Part shown: positions 8,788 to 17,494 of the stretch, in pieces
Position numbering within the stretch: position 1 is the stretch's first letter
How the letters are laid out: every line of letters starts with the position of its first letter
Assembly: GCF_002993325.1 (NCBI RefSeq)
Contig: NZ_PVNO01000030.1
Coordinates: 63,211-127,210 of the forward strand
Origin: Alteromonas gracilis
GTDB lineage: Bacteria > Pseudomonadota > Gammaproteobacteria > Enterobacterales > Alteromonadaceae
Direction of reading: 5' to 3'
Length of the DNA stretch: 64,000 nt
Position numbers and translations under genes: made by a program
The notes under the pieces: model-generated
Told to the model about the DNA's origin: nothing
Databases searched by the model: none
What the model saw: the letters and a program-made list of their open reading frames with translations, nothing else

Positions 8788-10617
8788 ATGAAGTTTATGG
8801 ACATCGGAACAATAGTTAAAAGCGTATTATTCGTCACTTATACGGCTTTGATTTGCAGTTTATCTATAGGTAACTCGTTTGCCCAAAGCGTAGAGCAGCT
8901 GCAACAACTTAGAGAAAGGGCGCAACAGTCTCAAAATAGTACAACGACACAATCAGTTTCCCCTCTTAGTATATCAACGCAGCGTACGTTACCTGGCGCA
9001 ACGAGTTCGGCGAGCGCGATGGGCCAGTTTTCAACACAACCAAGAAATGGCGTCAATCTTCCTGGTGAGCCTACAATTGATACCGTTTTTCCAGCGCAAG
9101 CGCCTATGGAAAACCCGCCCTTTGCTGCTAATTTATTTATCGGCGGCTTTGAATCAGAACGTAGTTCTGGTCTAAACGACAATTACTTAATTGCACCTGG
9201 AGATAAGATTTCTATTTGGCTTTGGGGCGCAGTAAACTTTTCTGATGTGGTTACGGTTGATAATCAAGGGAACATATTTATTCCGAATATTGGTCCAGTT
9301 CGCATAGCAAACACGCCGGCAGGTAGTGTGAATCAAACGGTGACCGCCAAAATCAGACAAGTCTACACAAACGACGTAAATGTATACGTGAACCTGCTGA
9401 CATCGACACCAGTTTCATTGTATGTTTCAGGTCCGGTCCTCAGACCGGGGCAGTATGCTGGCCTTGCGTCAGACAGCGTCCTGTATTACTTAAAACGTGC
9501 TGGAGGTATAGACTTTCAGCGGGGTAGTTTCAGACAAATAGATATTGTAAGAGACGGAAAAGTCGTCGCTTCAGCAGATTTATATGCATTTTTCAGAAAT
9601 GGTAAGCTCCCTGAAATTTCATTCAAAGATGGAGATACCATTTTAGTGCATCCAATCGGCAACACTATCGTTGTTGAAACTGGCGCGCGCAATAGCTTTA
9701 CCTTCGAGTTCTTAAACGAAGAACTCAACGGTGATGTTGTTAATTATTTTGCACGACCAGGTGAATTTGCGTCTCACGCCTCTGTTTCAGGTATACGCAG
9801 CAATAAGCAATTTGCACGATATTTAAGTGTTGAAGAATTCGCGTCTCTTGAACTTAGAGCTGGCGATACGGTTGAGTATATCGCCGACCACGAACCACAA
9901 ATCTATCGTATTAATGTAGCTGGTGCCTTTGCAGGCGCTTCACAGGTGATGGTAGATAAAGGTGCGCGACTTATCGATGTGCTTGACCATATTGAAGCTG
10001 ACACAACGCTTTCCGACACTCAGAACATTTACCTTCTAAGAGAAAGTGTCGCAATAAAACAGAAAGAGATTATTGAGGAAGGGTTACGACGACTTGAACG
10101 CAGCATGTTCACCGCGCCGATAAGTTCGACAGGTGAAGGGGCTATTCGTGCTCAAGAAGCGCAGCTTGTTGCTGACTTTATCGCTCGTGCTCGCCAAGTT
10201 GAGCCTCAGGGACGAGTGGTAGTTTCAGAAAATGGTGAAATTGCAAATATTCTACTAGAGCCTAACGATACGATTGTAATTCCAGAGGTTACAGACTTGG
10301 TCCACGTGGGTGGTGAAGTGTTGCTTCCACAATCGGTGGTATTTAATCCCGACGCAACCACAGAGGACTATGTTGCATGGGCTGGCGGTTTTACCGAGCG
10401 TGCTGAAGATGAACGCATACTCATTGTTCGTAAAAACGGTAATGTTACCTTTACCAGTATTAACGATTCGTTTCTATCTAGCAATGACAGCAAGCTAGAG
10501 CCTGGTGACCAGATTATTGTTTTGCCAACAATAGACACCAAACTACTTCAGGCTGTTAAAGATATAACGCAAATCGTTTACCAGATTGCAATTGCAGCTA
10601 ACGTAGCCACAAACTAG
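8788..10617 (+). CDS. Wza/KpsD-type polysaccharide export outer-membrane protein (609 aa)
   Basis: A periplasmic/outer-membrane export channel component. A signal peptide ending near NSFAQS is followed by a Q/S-rich low-complexity linker (about 35-100). The Poly_export (PES) domain starts at YLIAPGDKISIWLWG with VTVDNQGNIFIPNIGPV, and SLBB-type repeats follow (VYVSGPVLRPGQY, INVAGAFAGASQV, VHVGGEVLLPQSV). The length and absence of a C-terminal membrane barrel fit KpsD of group 2 capsule systems better than the 380-residue Wza. AGGTGA at 8774-8779 supports ATG 8788. It is followed by KpsM-, KpsT- and KpsE-like genes with almost no spacing, so it is the outer part of an ABC-dependent trans-envelope exporter. 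Confidence 0.85.
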   Translation: MKFMDIGTIVKSVLFVTYTALICSLSIGNSFAQSVEQLQQLRERAQQSQNSTTTQSVSPLSISTQRTLPGATSSASAMGQFSTQPRNGVNLPGEPTIDTVFPAQAPMENPPFAANLFIGGFESERSSGLNDNYLIAPGDKISIWLWGAVNFSDVVTVDNQGNIFIPNIGPVRIANTPAGSVNQTVTAKIRQVYTNDVNVYVNLLTSTPVSLYVSGPVLRPGQYAGLASDSVLYYLKRAGGIDFQRGSFRQIDIVRDGKVVASADLYAFFRNGKLPEISFKDGDTILVHPIGNTIVVETGARNSFTFEFLNEELNGDVVNYFARPGEFASHASVSGIRSNKQFARYLSVEEFASLELRAGDTVEYIADHEPQIYRINVAGAFAGASQVMVDKGARLIDVLDHIEADTTLSDTQNIYLLRESVAIKQKEIIEEGLRRLERSMFTAPISSTGEGAIRAQEAQLVADFIARARQVEPQGRVVVSENGEIANILLEPNDTIVIPEVTDLVHVGGEVLLPQSVVFNPDATTEDYVAWAGGFTERAEDERILIVRKNGNVTFTSINDSFLSSNDSKLEPGDQIIVLPTIDTKLLQAVKDITQIVYQIAIAANVATN

Positions 10618-10618
10618 C

Positions 10619-11398
10619 ATGGTAACGTTTAAAGACCAGCTTTACGCATGGAGAGGCGTGATTTTCGCGCTTTTCCTGCGTGAGCTTCAAAGTAAATTCA
10701 ACGATAAGTTTGGACTAGGATGGGCATTTCTTGAGCCTTTCGCGTTTATATTTGCGCTATCGTATTTACGTGGGCTAATAAGTGGCGATGACATTCACTC
10801 TATTCCCCTCTTTTTGTTTATGATGATCGGAATGGTGGGCCTTCAGTCCCTCACTACGTGTTTACAGTCTGTATCAACCTCTGTCCGTCGGAATAAACCT
10901 CTTTACGCATTTAGGCAAGTGCAACCTATATCAGCAATTCTTACGGCCGGCTTTTTAGAATTTTCAGTTAAAGTCGTAGTAGTCGCTTTGCTAAGCCTTG
11001 CGCTTTATTTGATGGGCGAAACATTTACTGTAAATGACCCTCTATTATTGATATGTCTTTTTCTCCTATTGTGGGTGTTTTCCATATCTATAGGGATGAT
11101 TTTTGCGATTGCAGCCGCTTTCGTACCGGAAGTAGATAAAATAAAATCGATGTTAACCCGCCCATTGATGTTTATTTCATGCGTATTCTTTAGCTTGCAA
11201 GATTTGCCCGAAGAATATTGGCCTTATTTGACGTGGAACCCCTTAGTGCACTTTAACGAACTTGCTAGATATGCTTGTTTTGAGTCTTATGGTACTAAAG
11301 GGGTATCGCTTAATTTTGTAGTTGAAATCACTATCGCATTCCTATTCCTCAGCCTCTCGATGTACCACATTACTTGGAAAAAGGTACTATCTCGATGA
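10619..11398 (+). CDS. kpsM: Capsule polysaccharide ABC transporter permease, KpsM/Wzm-like (259 aa)
   Basis: An inner-membrane permease of the ABC-2 type. It has six predicted helices, a cytoplasmic N-terminus with the family-typical RELQSKFNDKFGLGWAFLEP segment (R-x-x-x-x-K-x-x-x-x-G-x-x-W), and a late LPEEYWPYLTWNPLVHFNE amphipathic loop seen in KpsM/CtrC proteins. It moves lipid-linked capsule polysaccharide across the inner membrane. It starts 1 nt after the KpsD-like stop and overlaps the ATPase gene by 4 nt (ATGA), so the two ABC subunits are translationally coupled. Confidence 0.85.
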   Translation: MVTFKDQLYAWRGVIFALFLRELQSKFNDKFGLGWAFLEPFAFIFALSYLRGLISGDDIHSIPLFLFMMIGMVGLQSLTTCLQSVSTSVRRNKPLYAFRQVQPISAILTAGFLEFSVKVVVVALLSLALYLMGETFTVNDPLLLICLFLLLWVFSISIGMIFAIAAAFVPEVDKIKSMLTRPLMFISCVFFSLQDLPEEYWPYLTWNPLVHFNELARYACFESYGTKGVSLNFVVEITIAFLFLSLSMYHITWKKVLSR

Positions 11399-12069
11399 TA
11401 AAAATTGAGAATTTAACCAAGAGCTACCCCAGTAAAATGGGACCTCAATACATATTCAAAAACTTGAATTTTGATTTTCCTACCGAAAATAATGTTGCGA
11501 TTTTAGGTAAGAATGGCGCGGGTAAATCAACACTTTTCAGAATGTTGGCTAAAAGTGAATACCCAGATAGAGGACGCGTTTTAACAAACAAGGCGATGTC
11601 TTGGCCCGTTGCGCTACAGACCGGCGTTCATCCTCAAATGACGGGGCGTGAAAACACCCGTTTCGTCGGAAGAATTAATAACGTTAAATCGCTTCCCGAA
11701 TACGAAGAAAAAGTTCAGGAATTCGCAGAGTTAGGCAAACGCTTCGATCTTCCTGTCCGTACTTACTCTTCAGGTATGCGAGCTAAATTGGTCTTTGCCT
11801 GCTGCATGAATATCAATTTTGATATCTATCTTATTGATGAAGCCACATCGGTTGGTGATCCGCTATTTAGAAAAAAGGCACGTTTATCACTTAAAGAAAA
11901 AAGTGAGGAAGCGGGCGTAATCATGGTAAGCCATGAGCTTGATCAAATTCGGGAGTTTTGTACATCTGCCGTTATCATTGACGACGGCAAACTCACTTAT
12001 TATCACGATCTCGAAGAAGGCATCGACGTTTATACGCAGGATGCAGACAATAAGAAATCACTTAAATAG
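11395..12069 (+). CDS. kpsT: Capsule polysaccharide ABC transporter ATPase, KpsT/Wzt-like (224 aa)
   Basis: An ABC ATPase that energises the KpsM-like permease. Walker A is GKNGAGKST (38-46), the signature is YSSGMRAKL, and Walker B is IYLIDEATSVGD with the following switch histidine in MVSHELDQI. The 224-residue length and lack of a C-terminal carbohydrate-binding domain match KpsT rather than the O-antigen Wzt with its extra domain. The ATG at 11395 overlaps the kpsM stop (ATGA) and is better than an in-frame start at 11374 inside kpsM. The DEATSVGD Walker B is typical of the KpsT/CtrD group. Confidence 0.88.
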   Translation: MIKIENLTKSYPSKMGPQYIFKNLNFDFPTENNVAILGKNGAGKSTLFRMLAKSEYPDRGRVLTNKAMSWPVALQTGVHPQMTGRENTRFVGRINNVKSLPEYEEKVQEFAELGKRFDLPVRTYSSGMRAKLVFACCMNINFDIYLIDEATSVGDPLFRKKARLSLKEKSEEAGVIMVSHELDQIREFCTSAVIIDDGKLTYYHDLEEGIDVYTQDADNKKSLK

Positions 12070-12081
12070 GTTCAAAACACA

Positions 12082-13200
12082 GTGGAAAAATCTCTTACAC
12101 AGCTCAATGCCCTTCTCAGCAAGCACAAAACACTTATCCTTGTCCTGCCTTGGGTTCTGTATGCCTTGTATCTCGTTGTATGGGCAGCACCTCAATATGA
12201 AAGTAAAAGTCAGCTAATCGTAAAATCTAGCGATGGTGGCAGTAGTTTCGATCCGTCATCCCTTCTCATGGCAGCAGGTGTTTCAGGCGGCTCGGGGGGA
12301 ACTGAAAGCCAATTAGTCGAGGCCTATATTCAATCTGCGGATATGATTAAATATCTTGATGATACTATAGGTCTTCGCGAGCACTATATGTCTGATAAAG
12401 CGGATATATTTAGCGGCCTTTCGTCTTCCCACAAGCAGGAAGATTTTTATCAATTCTATCTTGACCACATTGAAGTCAGTGTTGACTCAGCATCTGCTGT
12501 AATTAGCCTACGCACACGGGCGTTCGATGCTGAATACGCCAAAATAATTAACCAAGCTATCGTGGATAAAGCAGAAGAGTTTATCAACAACATTAATAAT
12601 GACTTAGCTAAGTCAAAACTCGCTTTCGCTAAAGGTGAACACGAAATTGTTGAGCAAAAACTACAGCAAGCCAAAACAGAAATTTTAAGTTTTCAATCCA
12701 AGTACAACGTACTCGACCCCTCAGCTGAGGGTGCAGCCTTCCAGCAAATTGCTTTTTCTCTTCAGGCAACCCTTGCACAGAAAAAAGCCGAGCTGAGCAC
12801 AATGTCGACCATGATGTCTGATGCTGCGCCAGAAATCATCAATATAAAGCGAGACATTGCTGCACTTCAAAAGGAAGTCGAAAAGCAGAAAGAGCGTATT
12901 AGTACGGCTGAAGGTGAAAGTGAGGCTTTATCTGTTAGCGAGCTCATGGCACGATACAGCAATCTTCAGGTTCAGCTACAGCTCGCGATTCAAGCGTACT
13001 CTTCATCGCTTATTACACTGGAGAACGCGCGCGTCGAGGCATACCAAAAGCTCCAACATTTGGTAACTGTAGAATCGCCTACCCTTCCAGATGATAACGC
13101 TTATCCAACAGTTATTTACAACCTCGTATTATTCGGTGTATCTCTATTGCTTATTTACGGCATCATACGCATTGTCGTTGCCACAATCCGTGAGCTTTAG
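12082..13200 (+). CDS. kpsE: Capsule export inner-membrane protein, KpsE/BexC/CtrB-like (372 aa)
   Basis: A polysaccharide co-polymerase-like adaptor linking the ABC transporter to the outer-membrane channel. One N-terminal membrane helix (about 17-35) is followed by the PQYESKSQLIVKS strand typical of the Wzz/KpsE superfamily, a long periplasmic coiled-coil region (about 165-310, rich in K/E/Q heptads), and a second helix at about 346-368 next to the C-terminus. The start is GTG 12082; no strong ribosome binding site precedes it and no better in-frame start exists before the first helix. It closes the export operon. No KpsC/KpsS/KpsF homologues follow, so lipid-linker synthesis must be encoded elsewhere. 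Confidence 0.8.
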   Translation: MEKSLTQLNALLSKHKTLILVLPWVLYALYLVVWAAPQYESKSQLIVKSSDGGSSFDPSSLLMAAGVSGGSGGTESQLVEAYIQSADMIKYLDDTIGLREHYMSDKADIFSGLSSSHKQEDFYQFYLDHIEVSVDSASAVISLRTRAFDAEYAKIINQAIVDKAEEFINNINNDLAKSKLAFAKGEHEIVEQKLQQAKTEILSFQSKYNVLDPSAEGAAFQQIAFSLQATLAQKKAELSTMSTMMSDAAPEIINIKRDIAALQKEVEKQKERISTAEGESEALSVSELMARYSNLQVQLQLAIQAYSSSLITLENARVEAYQKLQHLVTVESPTLPDDNAYPTVIYNLVLFGVSLLLIYGIIRIVVATIREL

Positions 13201-13229
13201 TGCTCCCACCTTTCTAGCAAACCAATAGT

Positions 13230-13265
13230 TCAATCGACTAAGTCGTTCAAGACTTAGTCGATTGA
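13230..13265. repeat. Perfect 15-bp inverted repeat after the capsule export operon
   Basis: The arms TCAATCGACTAAGTC and GACTTAGTCGATTGA are separated by six bases (GTTCAA). There is no T run on either strand, so it is not a standard intrinsic terminator. It may be an RNA-stabilising 3-prime hairpin, a Rho-associated terminator element or a protein-binding palindrome. Confidence 0.75.
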
Positions 13266-13417
13266 CACTGCTTTAATGAAGTTTGTCGCCCAAATCTTGT
13301 GTCTTTAAGCAAGCTCTAGTATAAGAAGCTATCCGCCTTACGGACTACAATCAAAGAGCCTATCCTATAAGTGCTCTACAATAACAACCATAAGCAATAT
13401 GGAATTAAAATATAATT

Positions 13418-14938
13418 ATGAAACCATCTAACGATACTAGCTTTTTCGGCCATCCAGGGGGCCTAAGAACGCTATTCTTTACAGAAATGTGGGAGCGCAT
13501 GAGTTATTACGGTATGCGCGCGCTACTTGTTCTTTTCATGACAGCAAGCCTACAAACCCAGGGCTTGGGTTTTACTGTTGCAACCGCAGGCGCTATCTAC
13601 GGTCTATACACAGGTGCGGTATATTTTCTAGGCCTACCGGGTGGTTGGTTAGCTGACCGCCTAATTGGTGGTAAAAGCGCCGTGTGGTACGGCGGTATTA
13701 TCATCTTCGCAGGTCACGTTGTACTCGCTATAGACTTACAAAACCTATTTTTTGTTGGCCTTATCCTTGTTGCTTCAGGTACAGGCTTACTTAAACCCAA
13801 CATCTCGGCGATGGTTGGCCAGCAGTACGGTGACGACGATGGACGACGCGACAGTGGATACGCCCTATACTACATGGGTATTAATATAGGTTCACTCATC
13901 GCTTATCTTGTCACTGGTTACTTACAAGAGAACTGGGGATGGCACTACGCGTTTGGTGCTGCTGCTATTGGTATGGCTATTGGCTTAATTCAATATTACT
14001 TTAGTAATCGTTCGCTATCGGCTGACTCTGTCGCACCAGCAAACCCTTATCAAGGTGCGGCTAAGCAGCGCGCGTGGATGGGCGTATGGGCAGTTGTCGC
14101 AGTTGCAGTTGTTGTTATTGTGCTTGCTCACATGGGCACCATTGTTATCGAGCCAGTTGCGCTTGCTCAACAGGTCGCCGTTGTATTTACCGTGATTTTC
14201 TTCGCTTACTTTGGCTTGATATATTTCAAAGGTCAGTTGAGCGAAAATGAGAAGAAGCGCATGTGGGCGCTATTTTTAGTGTGCATTGCATCAGCCTGTT
14301 TCTGGTCTGGTTTCGAGCAAGCTGGTTCATCTTTGAACCTATTCGCACAGAACTATACAGACCGCGTGCTTGAAAGCGGCTCGCTAATCACCTCTCTATT
14401 CGGTATGGACGCAATTCCAACGGTGTGGTTCCAACTATCGAACTCGCTATTTATTATCATCTTGTCGCCTTTCTTCGCGGCACTTTGGATTAACCTTGCT
14501 AAACGAATGATAGACCCGTCGTACACCATCAAATGTGCTATCGGTATCGTTATTATGGCATCGGGTTTCTTGGTGATGTTTATGGCGTCGCAATATGCTG
14601 CACAAGGTCTTAAAGTTGCGCCTATGTGGCTCGTTACTACTTACTTCCTTCATACGGTTGGTGAGCTTTGTTTAAGCCCAGTCGCACTAAGCGCTGTAAG
14701 TAAACTGTCGCCCAAGCGTTTTGCAGGTCAAATGATGGGGGTATTCGTACTGACTTACTCTATTGGTAACATTATTGCTGGTCTGTTGTCAGGTAACTTC
14801 GACCCTGAAAACGTAGAGCAAATGCCAGATCTGTATCTTCAAATTGCCCTATTTAGCATTGCTATCGCTATCGTGATTGGCTTAATGAGCTTTAAATCTC
14901 GTTTCTGGGAAAAAGCAGGTATTGAAGAAAAAGCGTAA
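13418..14938 (+). CDS. POT/PTR family proton-dependent oligopeptide transporter (506 aa)
   Basis: An inner-membrane proton-coupled di/tripeptide importer of the POT (PTR2) subfamily of MFS. The E-x-x-E-R proton-coupling motif appears as EMWERMSYYGMRALL in helix 1, PGGWLADRLIGGK forms the MFS loop 2-3, and the PTR2 signature is ALYYMGINIGSL. About 14 helices are visible, in line with bacterial members that carry two extra helices. It is flanked by its own upstream region and a strong terminator, so it is probably monocistronic. Peptide transport is expected, but the exact substrates cannot be read from sequence. Confidence 0.9.
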   Translation: MKPSNDTSFFGHPGGLRTLFFTEMWERMSYYGMRALLVLFMTASLQTQGLGFTVATAGAIYGLYTGAVYFLGLPGGWLADRLIGGKSAVWYGGIIIFAGHVVLAIDLQNLFFVGLILVASGTGLLKPNISAMVGQQYGDDDGRRDSGYALYYMGINIGSLIAYLVTGYLQENWGWHYAFGAAAIGMAIGLIQYYFSNRSLSADSVAPANPYQGAAKQRAWMGVWAVVAVAVVVIVLAHMGTIVIEPVALAQQVAVVFTVIFFAYFGLIYFKGQLSENEKKRMWALFLVCIASACFWSGFEQAGSSLNLFAQNYTDRVLESGSLITSLFGMDAIPTVWFQLSNSLFIIILSPFFAALWINLAKRMIDPSYTIKCAIGIVIMASGFLVMFMASQYAAQGLKVAPMWLVTTYFLHTVGELCLSPVALSAVSKLSPKRFAGQMMGVFVLTYSIGNIIAGLLSGNFDPENVEQMPDLYLQIALFSIAIAIVIGLMSFKSRFWEKAGIEEKA

Positions 14939-14983
14939 TTTGTTGCTCGCATGTTTTAAGTGCTGAACAATTACCCTACAATA

Positions 14984-15016
14984 ACCGCCGTAACGTAACG
15001 TTCCGGCGGTTTTTTT
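14984..15016 (+). terminator. Rho-independent terminator after the POT transporter
   Basis: ACCGCCG pairs with CGGCGGT around a 13-nt loop and is followed by seven T residues. Confidence 0.85.
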
Positions 15017-15053
15017 ATTTAAGGTTTTCGTATTAAAGGCTGTGAGTAAACCT

Positions 15054-15356
15054 ATGAATTTTTATTTTTCTACAAGAAACATTCCTGCCTTACAGGGTCT
15101 TCCACTTGCAGAGCGCGTAAAGTTGCTCGACCAAGCGGCAAAACGACTCTCTGTTCCAGAAAAAACGCTGCTCAATGTTCTTAAATTACTCGTTATTGTT
15201 CCTGTGTTTGTGCTAATTCTACAAACCGCATCAAATTGGACATCGTTACTTTGGGCTTTTGTGGTATTTTTAGTTTACCCATTGGTTATAAAACCTATTC
15301 AATATTCCATATGCGCAAAGTACATCGCGCAACCGTCTAGCAAGGAGAATGCATGA
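15054..15356 (+). CDS. Small membrane protein upstream of galE (100 aa)
   Basis: I do not recognise a characterised family. The protein has a soluble N-terminal segment containing [20 protein letters not shown], then two predicted membrane helices (about 45-62 and 65-82) and a short polar tail. An in-frame GTG at 15042 would add four residues but has a poorly spaced AAAGG. The ATG at 15054 starts right before the conserved-looking FYFSTRNIP segment and is preferred. Its stop overlaps the galE start (ATGA), so it is co-translated with galE, although that gives no clear functional link. Confidence 0.65.
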   Translation: MNFYFSTRNIPALQGLPLAERVKLLDQAAKRLSVPEKTLLNVLKLLVIVPVFVLILQTASNWTSLLWAFVVFLVYPLVIKPIQYSICAKYIAQPSSKENA

Positions 15357-16375
15357 AAACCATCTTAGTTACTGGTGGTGCGGGCTATATAGGTAGCCAC
15401 ACGGTTTTACAGTTACTTGAACAAAATTACGGCGTAGTCGTGCTGGATAACTTAGCTAATTCAAGTGCTGAATCGCTTCGTCGCGTAGAAACGTTAACAG
15501 GCAAGTCAGTTACTTTTGTTCAAGGCGATATTCGCGACACCGCTGTGCTTGATGATATTTTCAGCGAACATAACATTTTTGCCGTCATTCATTTTGCAGG
15601 GTTAAAAGCCGTAGGCGAATCTGTGCAAAAGCCTCTTTCCTACTATGAAAACAACGTGTACGGCACGCTGACCCTTTGTAAAGCTATGCAGAAGCACAAT
15701 GTAAAGAACATTGTATTTAGCTCGTCTGCTACAGTTTACGGCGACCCAGCATCACTGCCGCTACGTGAAGACATGGCGACAGGGCAGCCAACTAACCCTT
15801 ACGGTATGTCTAAGCTGATGGTAGAGCATATGCTGAGCGATCTTTATGTATCGGATAGCGACTGGAACATTGTATTGCTTCGCTATTTTAACCCGGTGGG
15901 CGCACATGAGTCTGGCCAAATCGGCGAAGATCCTAATGGCATTCCAAACAACTTGATGCCTTATATCTCTCAGGTAGCTACCGGTAAGCTAGAACAACTG
16001 AGCGTATTTGGTGATGACTACGATACCGTTGATGGTACAGGTGTACGCGATTATATCCACGTTGTCGATCTAGCCAATGGTCACTTGAAAGCACTTGATC
16101 GCTTGAACCTTAACATGGGCTTAGATAAATACAATCTAGGAACAGGTCAAGGTTATTCCGTTATCGAAATGATTAAGGCATTTGAAAAAGGCTCGGGTAA
16201 AACCGTACCTTATAAGATTGCACCGCGTAGAAATGGCGATGTTGCTGCCTGCTATGCTGACCCGACTAAAGCTGCGACAGAACTCAACTGGCATGCTGAA
16301 AAAGGTTTAGAGGACATGTGTGCAGACACGTGGAACTGGCAGTCACAAAACCCGATGGGCTATCCAAAGGATTAA
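15353..16375 (+). CDS. galE: UDP-glucose 4-epimerase (340 aa)
   Basis: An extended short-chain dehydrogenase that interconverts UDP-glucose and UDP-galactose, supplying galactosyl donors for envelope polysaccharides. The NAD-binding GGAGYIGSH (residues 7-15) opens the Rossmann fold; the catalytic YxxxK is YGMSK, and the preceding SSSATVYG supplies the catalytic Ser. RYFNPVGAH and [11 protein letters not shown] are GalE-specific. The length matches E. coli GalE (338). It overlaps the preceding small gene by 4 nt and is followed by a bidirectional terminator shared with mlaA. With galU it supplies sugar nucleotides for the neighbouring polysaccharide genes. Confidence 0.95.
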   Translation: MKTILVTGGAGYIGSHTVLQLLEQNYGVVVLDNLANSSAESLRRVETLTGKSVTFVQGDIRDTAVLDDIFSEHNIFAVIHFAGLKAVGESVQKPLSYYENNVYGTLTLCKAMQKHNVKNIVFSSSATVYGDPASLPLREDMATGQPTNPYGMSKLMVEHMLSDLYVSDSDWNIVLLRYFNPVGAHESGQIGEDPNGIPNNLMPYISQVATGKLEQLSVFGDDYDTVDGTGVRDYIHVVDLANGHLKALDRLNLNMGLDKYNLGTGQGYSVIEMIKAFEKGSGKTVPYKIAPRRNGDVAACYADPTKAATELNWHAEKGLEDMCADTWNWQSQNPMGYPKD

Positions 16376-16418
16376 TTAAACACAAGTTGCTACTAAGCAT
16401 ACTTCTCATGCTGTAAAT

Positions 16419-16450
16419 AAAAATGCCATGCAAAAAAGCATGGCATTTTT
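16419..16450. terminator. Bidirectional terminator between galE and mlaA
   Basis: AAAAATGCCATGC and GCATGGCATTTTT form a 13-bp perfect stem with an A6 loop. A and T runs lie on both sides, so it serves both convergent operons. Confidence 0.85.
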
Positions 16451-16535
16451 GTATCGGGTGTTGCAGATAATAAACTGACGGAGCCTCAAATAATGAGGGC
16501 TGTTACGCACCCCGCCCTATCCATCAGAGAAATGT

Positions 16536-17492
16536 TTATTTACCGTCTTTCCCTTCGCGGTCCTTTCCCAGACGCTTAGATTTCTCACGTTCTTCGCCCG
16601 ACTTGTCTTTTAGTTCATTGGATTCGTCAGTAATGTCATCCATAGCTTCTTCATTCAACTGTTCTGCTGGTTCTTCATAGCTGTCAAAATCACTGTCTTC
16701 CAACATAGCCTCAAAGTCAGCAAAGTCATCTAGCTGCTCATCATCTATCGCTTTATCACCGCTTTTTCCATCGGTAACGCGAAACTCTAAGTTTTCAAAA
16801 TAAGCATTCTTTACAAAAGCATAATCATCTACAGACTGCTCAAGCTGCGCTTCTTGGTCTAGTAGCTGTGCTCTCGCTTCAAGAAGAGAAAAACCAATAC
16901 GAGCTAAGTTAACGGAACCTTCCAGCAGAGACATTGGAAACGCAAAACCGTCCACATAATCACCGGTAAAACTGCGGGGATCACTCGGGCCTAAAAAGGG
17001 AAGCATTAAGAAAGGCCCTGTATCTAAGCCCCATACTGCTAACGTTTCACCAAACTGCTCACGTTTGCGCTCTATACCAATTTTCGATGCGACATCGAAA
17101 GTACCAACTAAGCCCACTGTAGTGTTAATCAGGAAGCGGGCTAGGCTGTCTAAGCCATCATCTACTTTACCTTGAAAAATATTATTCAAAAAGTTAGCAG
17201 GCTCTTGTAGGTTATCCGTAATATTCACTAGCCCTGTACGTGCGGGCTGAGGCATAACTGTTACATAAGTAACGGTTATAGGGCGTAAAATATACGCATC
17301 TAATACATCCCAGTTAAAATCCCAAATTTCACGGTTGACGGGTTCAAACGGGTCACGTGGGTCGGACGTATCTACTACAGCAGCATTCGCAGTCGCTCCT
17401 TGAGCTTGCTCTTGGGTATGGTTACTCGCACAACCACCTAGAAAACTTGCAGCAATAATCAGCCCGATAGCGAGTGATTTGGACAAATCCAT
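16536..17492 (-). CDS. mlaA: MlaA (VacJ) outer-membrane lipoprotein with an acidic tail (318 aa)
   Basis: The outer-membrane component of the Mla phospholipid transport system, which removes surface-exposed phospholipids. The lipobox is F-L-G-G-C (Cys21). The VacJ domain starts at DPFEPVNREIWDFN and includes the Q-x-P-A-x-F-x-N-x-x-F-Q segment (QEPANFLNNIFQGK), the LGPSDPR loop and DYVDGFAFP. After about residue 235 there is a charged, low-complexity tail of about 80 residues (runs of D/E, then K/R/E) that is not part of the domain. It lies 2 nt after ccmI and is the last gene of the ccm operon. MlaFEDCB are not in this window. Confidence 0.92.
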   Translation of the reverse strand: MDLSKSLAIGLIIAASFLGGCASNHTQEQAQGATANAAVVDTSDPRDPFEPVNREIWDFNWDVLDAYILRPITVTYVTVMPQPARTGLVNITDNLQEPANFLNNIFQGKVDDGLDSLARFLINTTVGLVGTFDVASKIGIERKREQFGETLAVWGLDTGPFLMLPFLGPSDPRSFTGDYVDGFAFPMSLLEGSVNLARIGFSLLEARAQLLDQEAQLEQSVDDYAFVKNAYFENLEFRVTDGKSGDKAIDDEQLDDFADFEAMLEDSDFDSYEEPAEQLNEEAMDDITDESNELKDKSGEEREKSKRLGKDREGKDGK

Positions 17493-17494
17493 AC

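Noticed and set aside
13230..13265. Considered as the intrinsic terminator of the capsule export operon
   Set aside because: There is no T run on either strand, so it is listed as an inverted repeat of unknown role rather than as a terminator.
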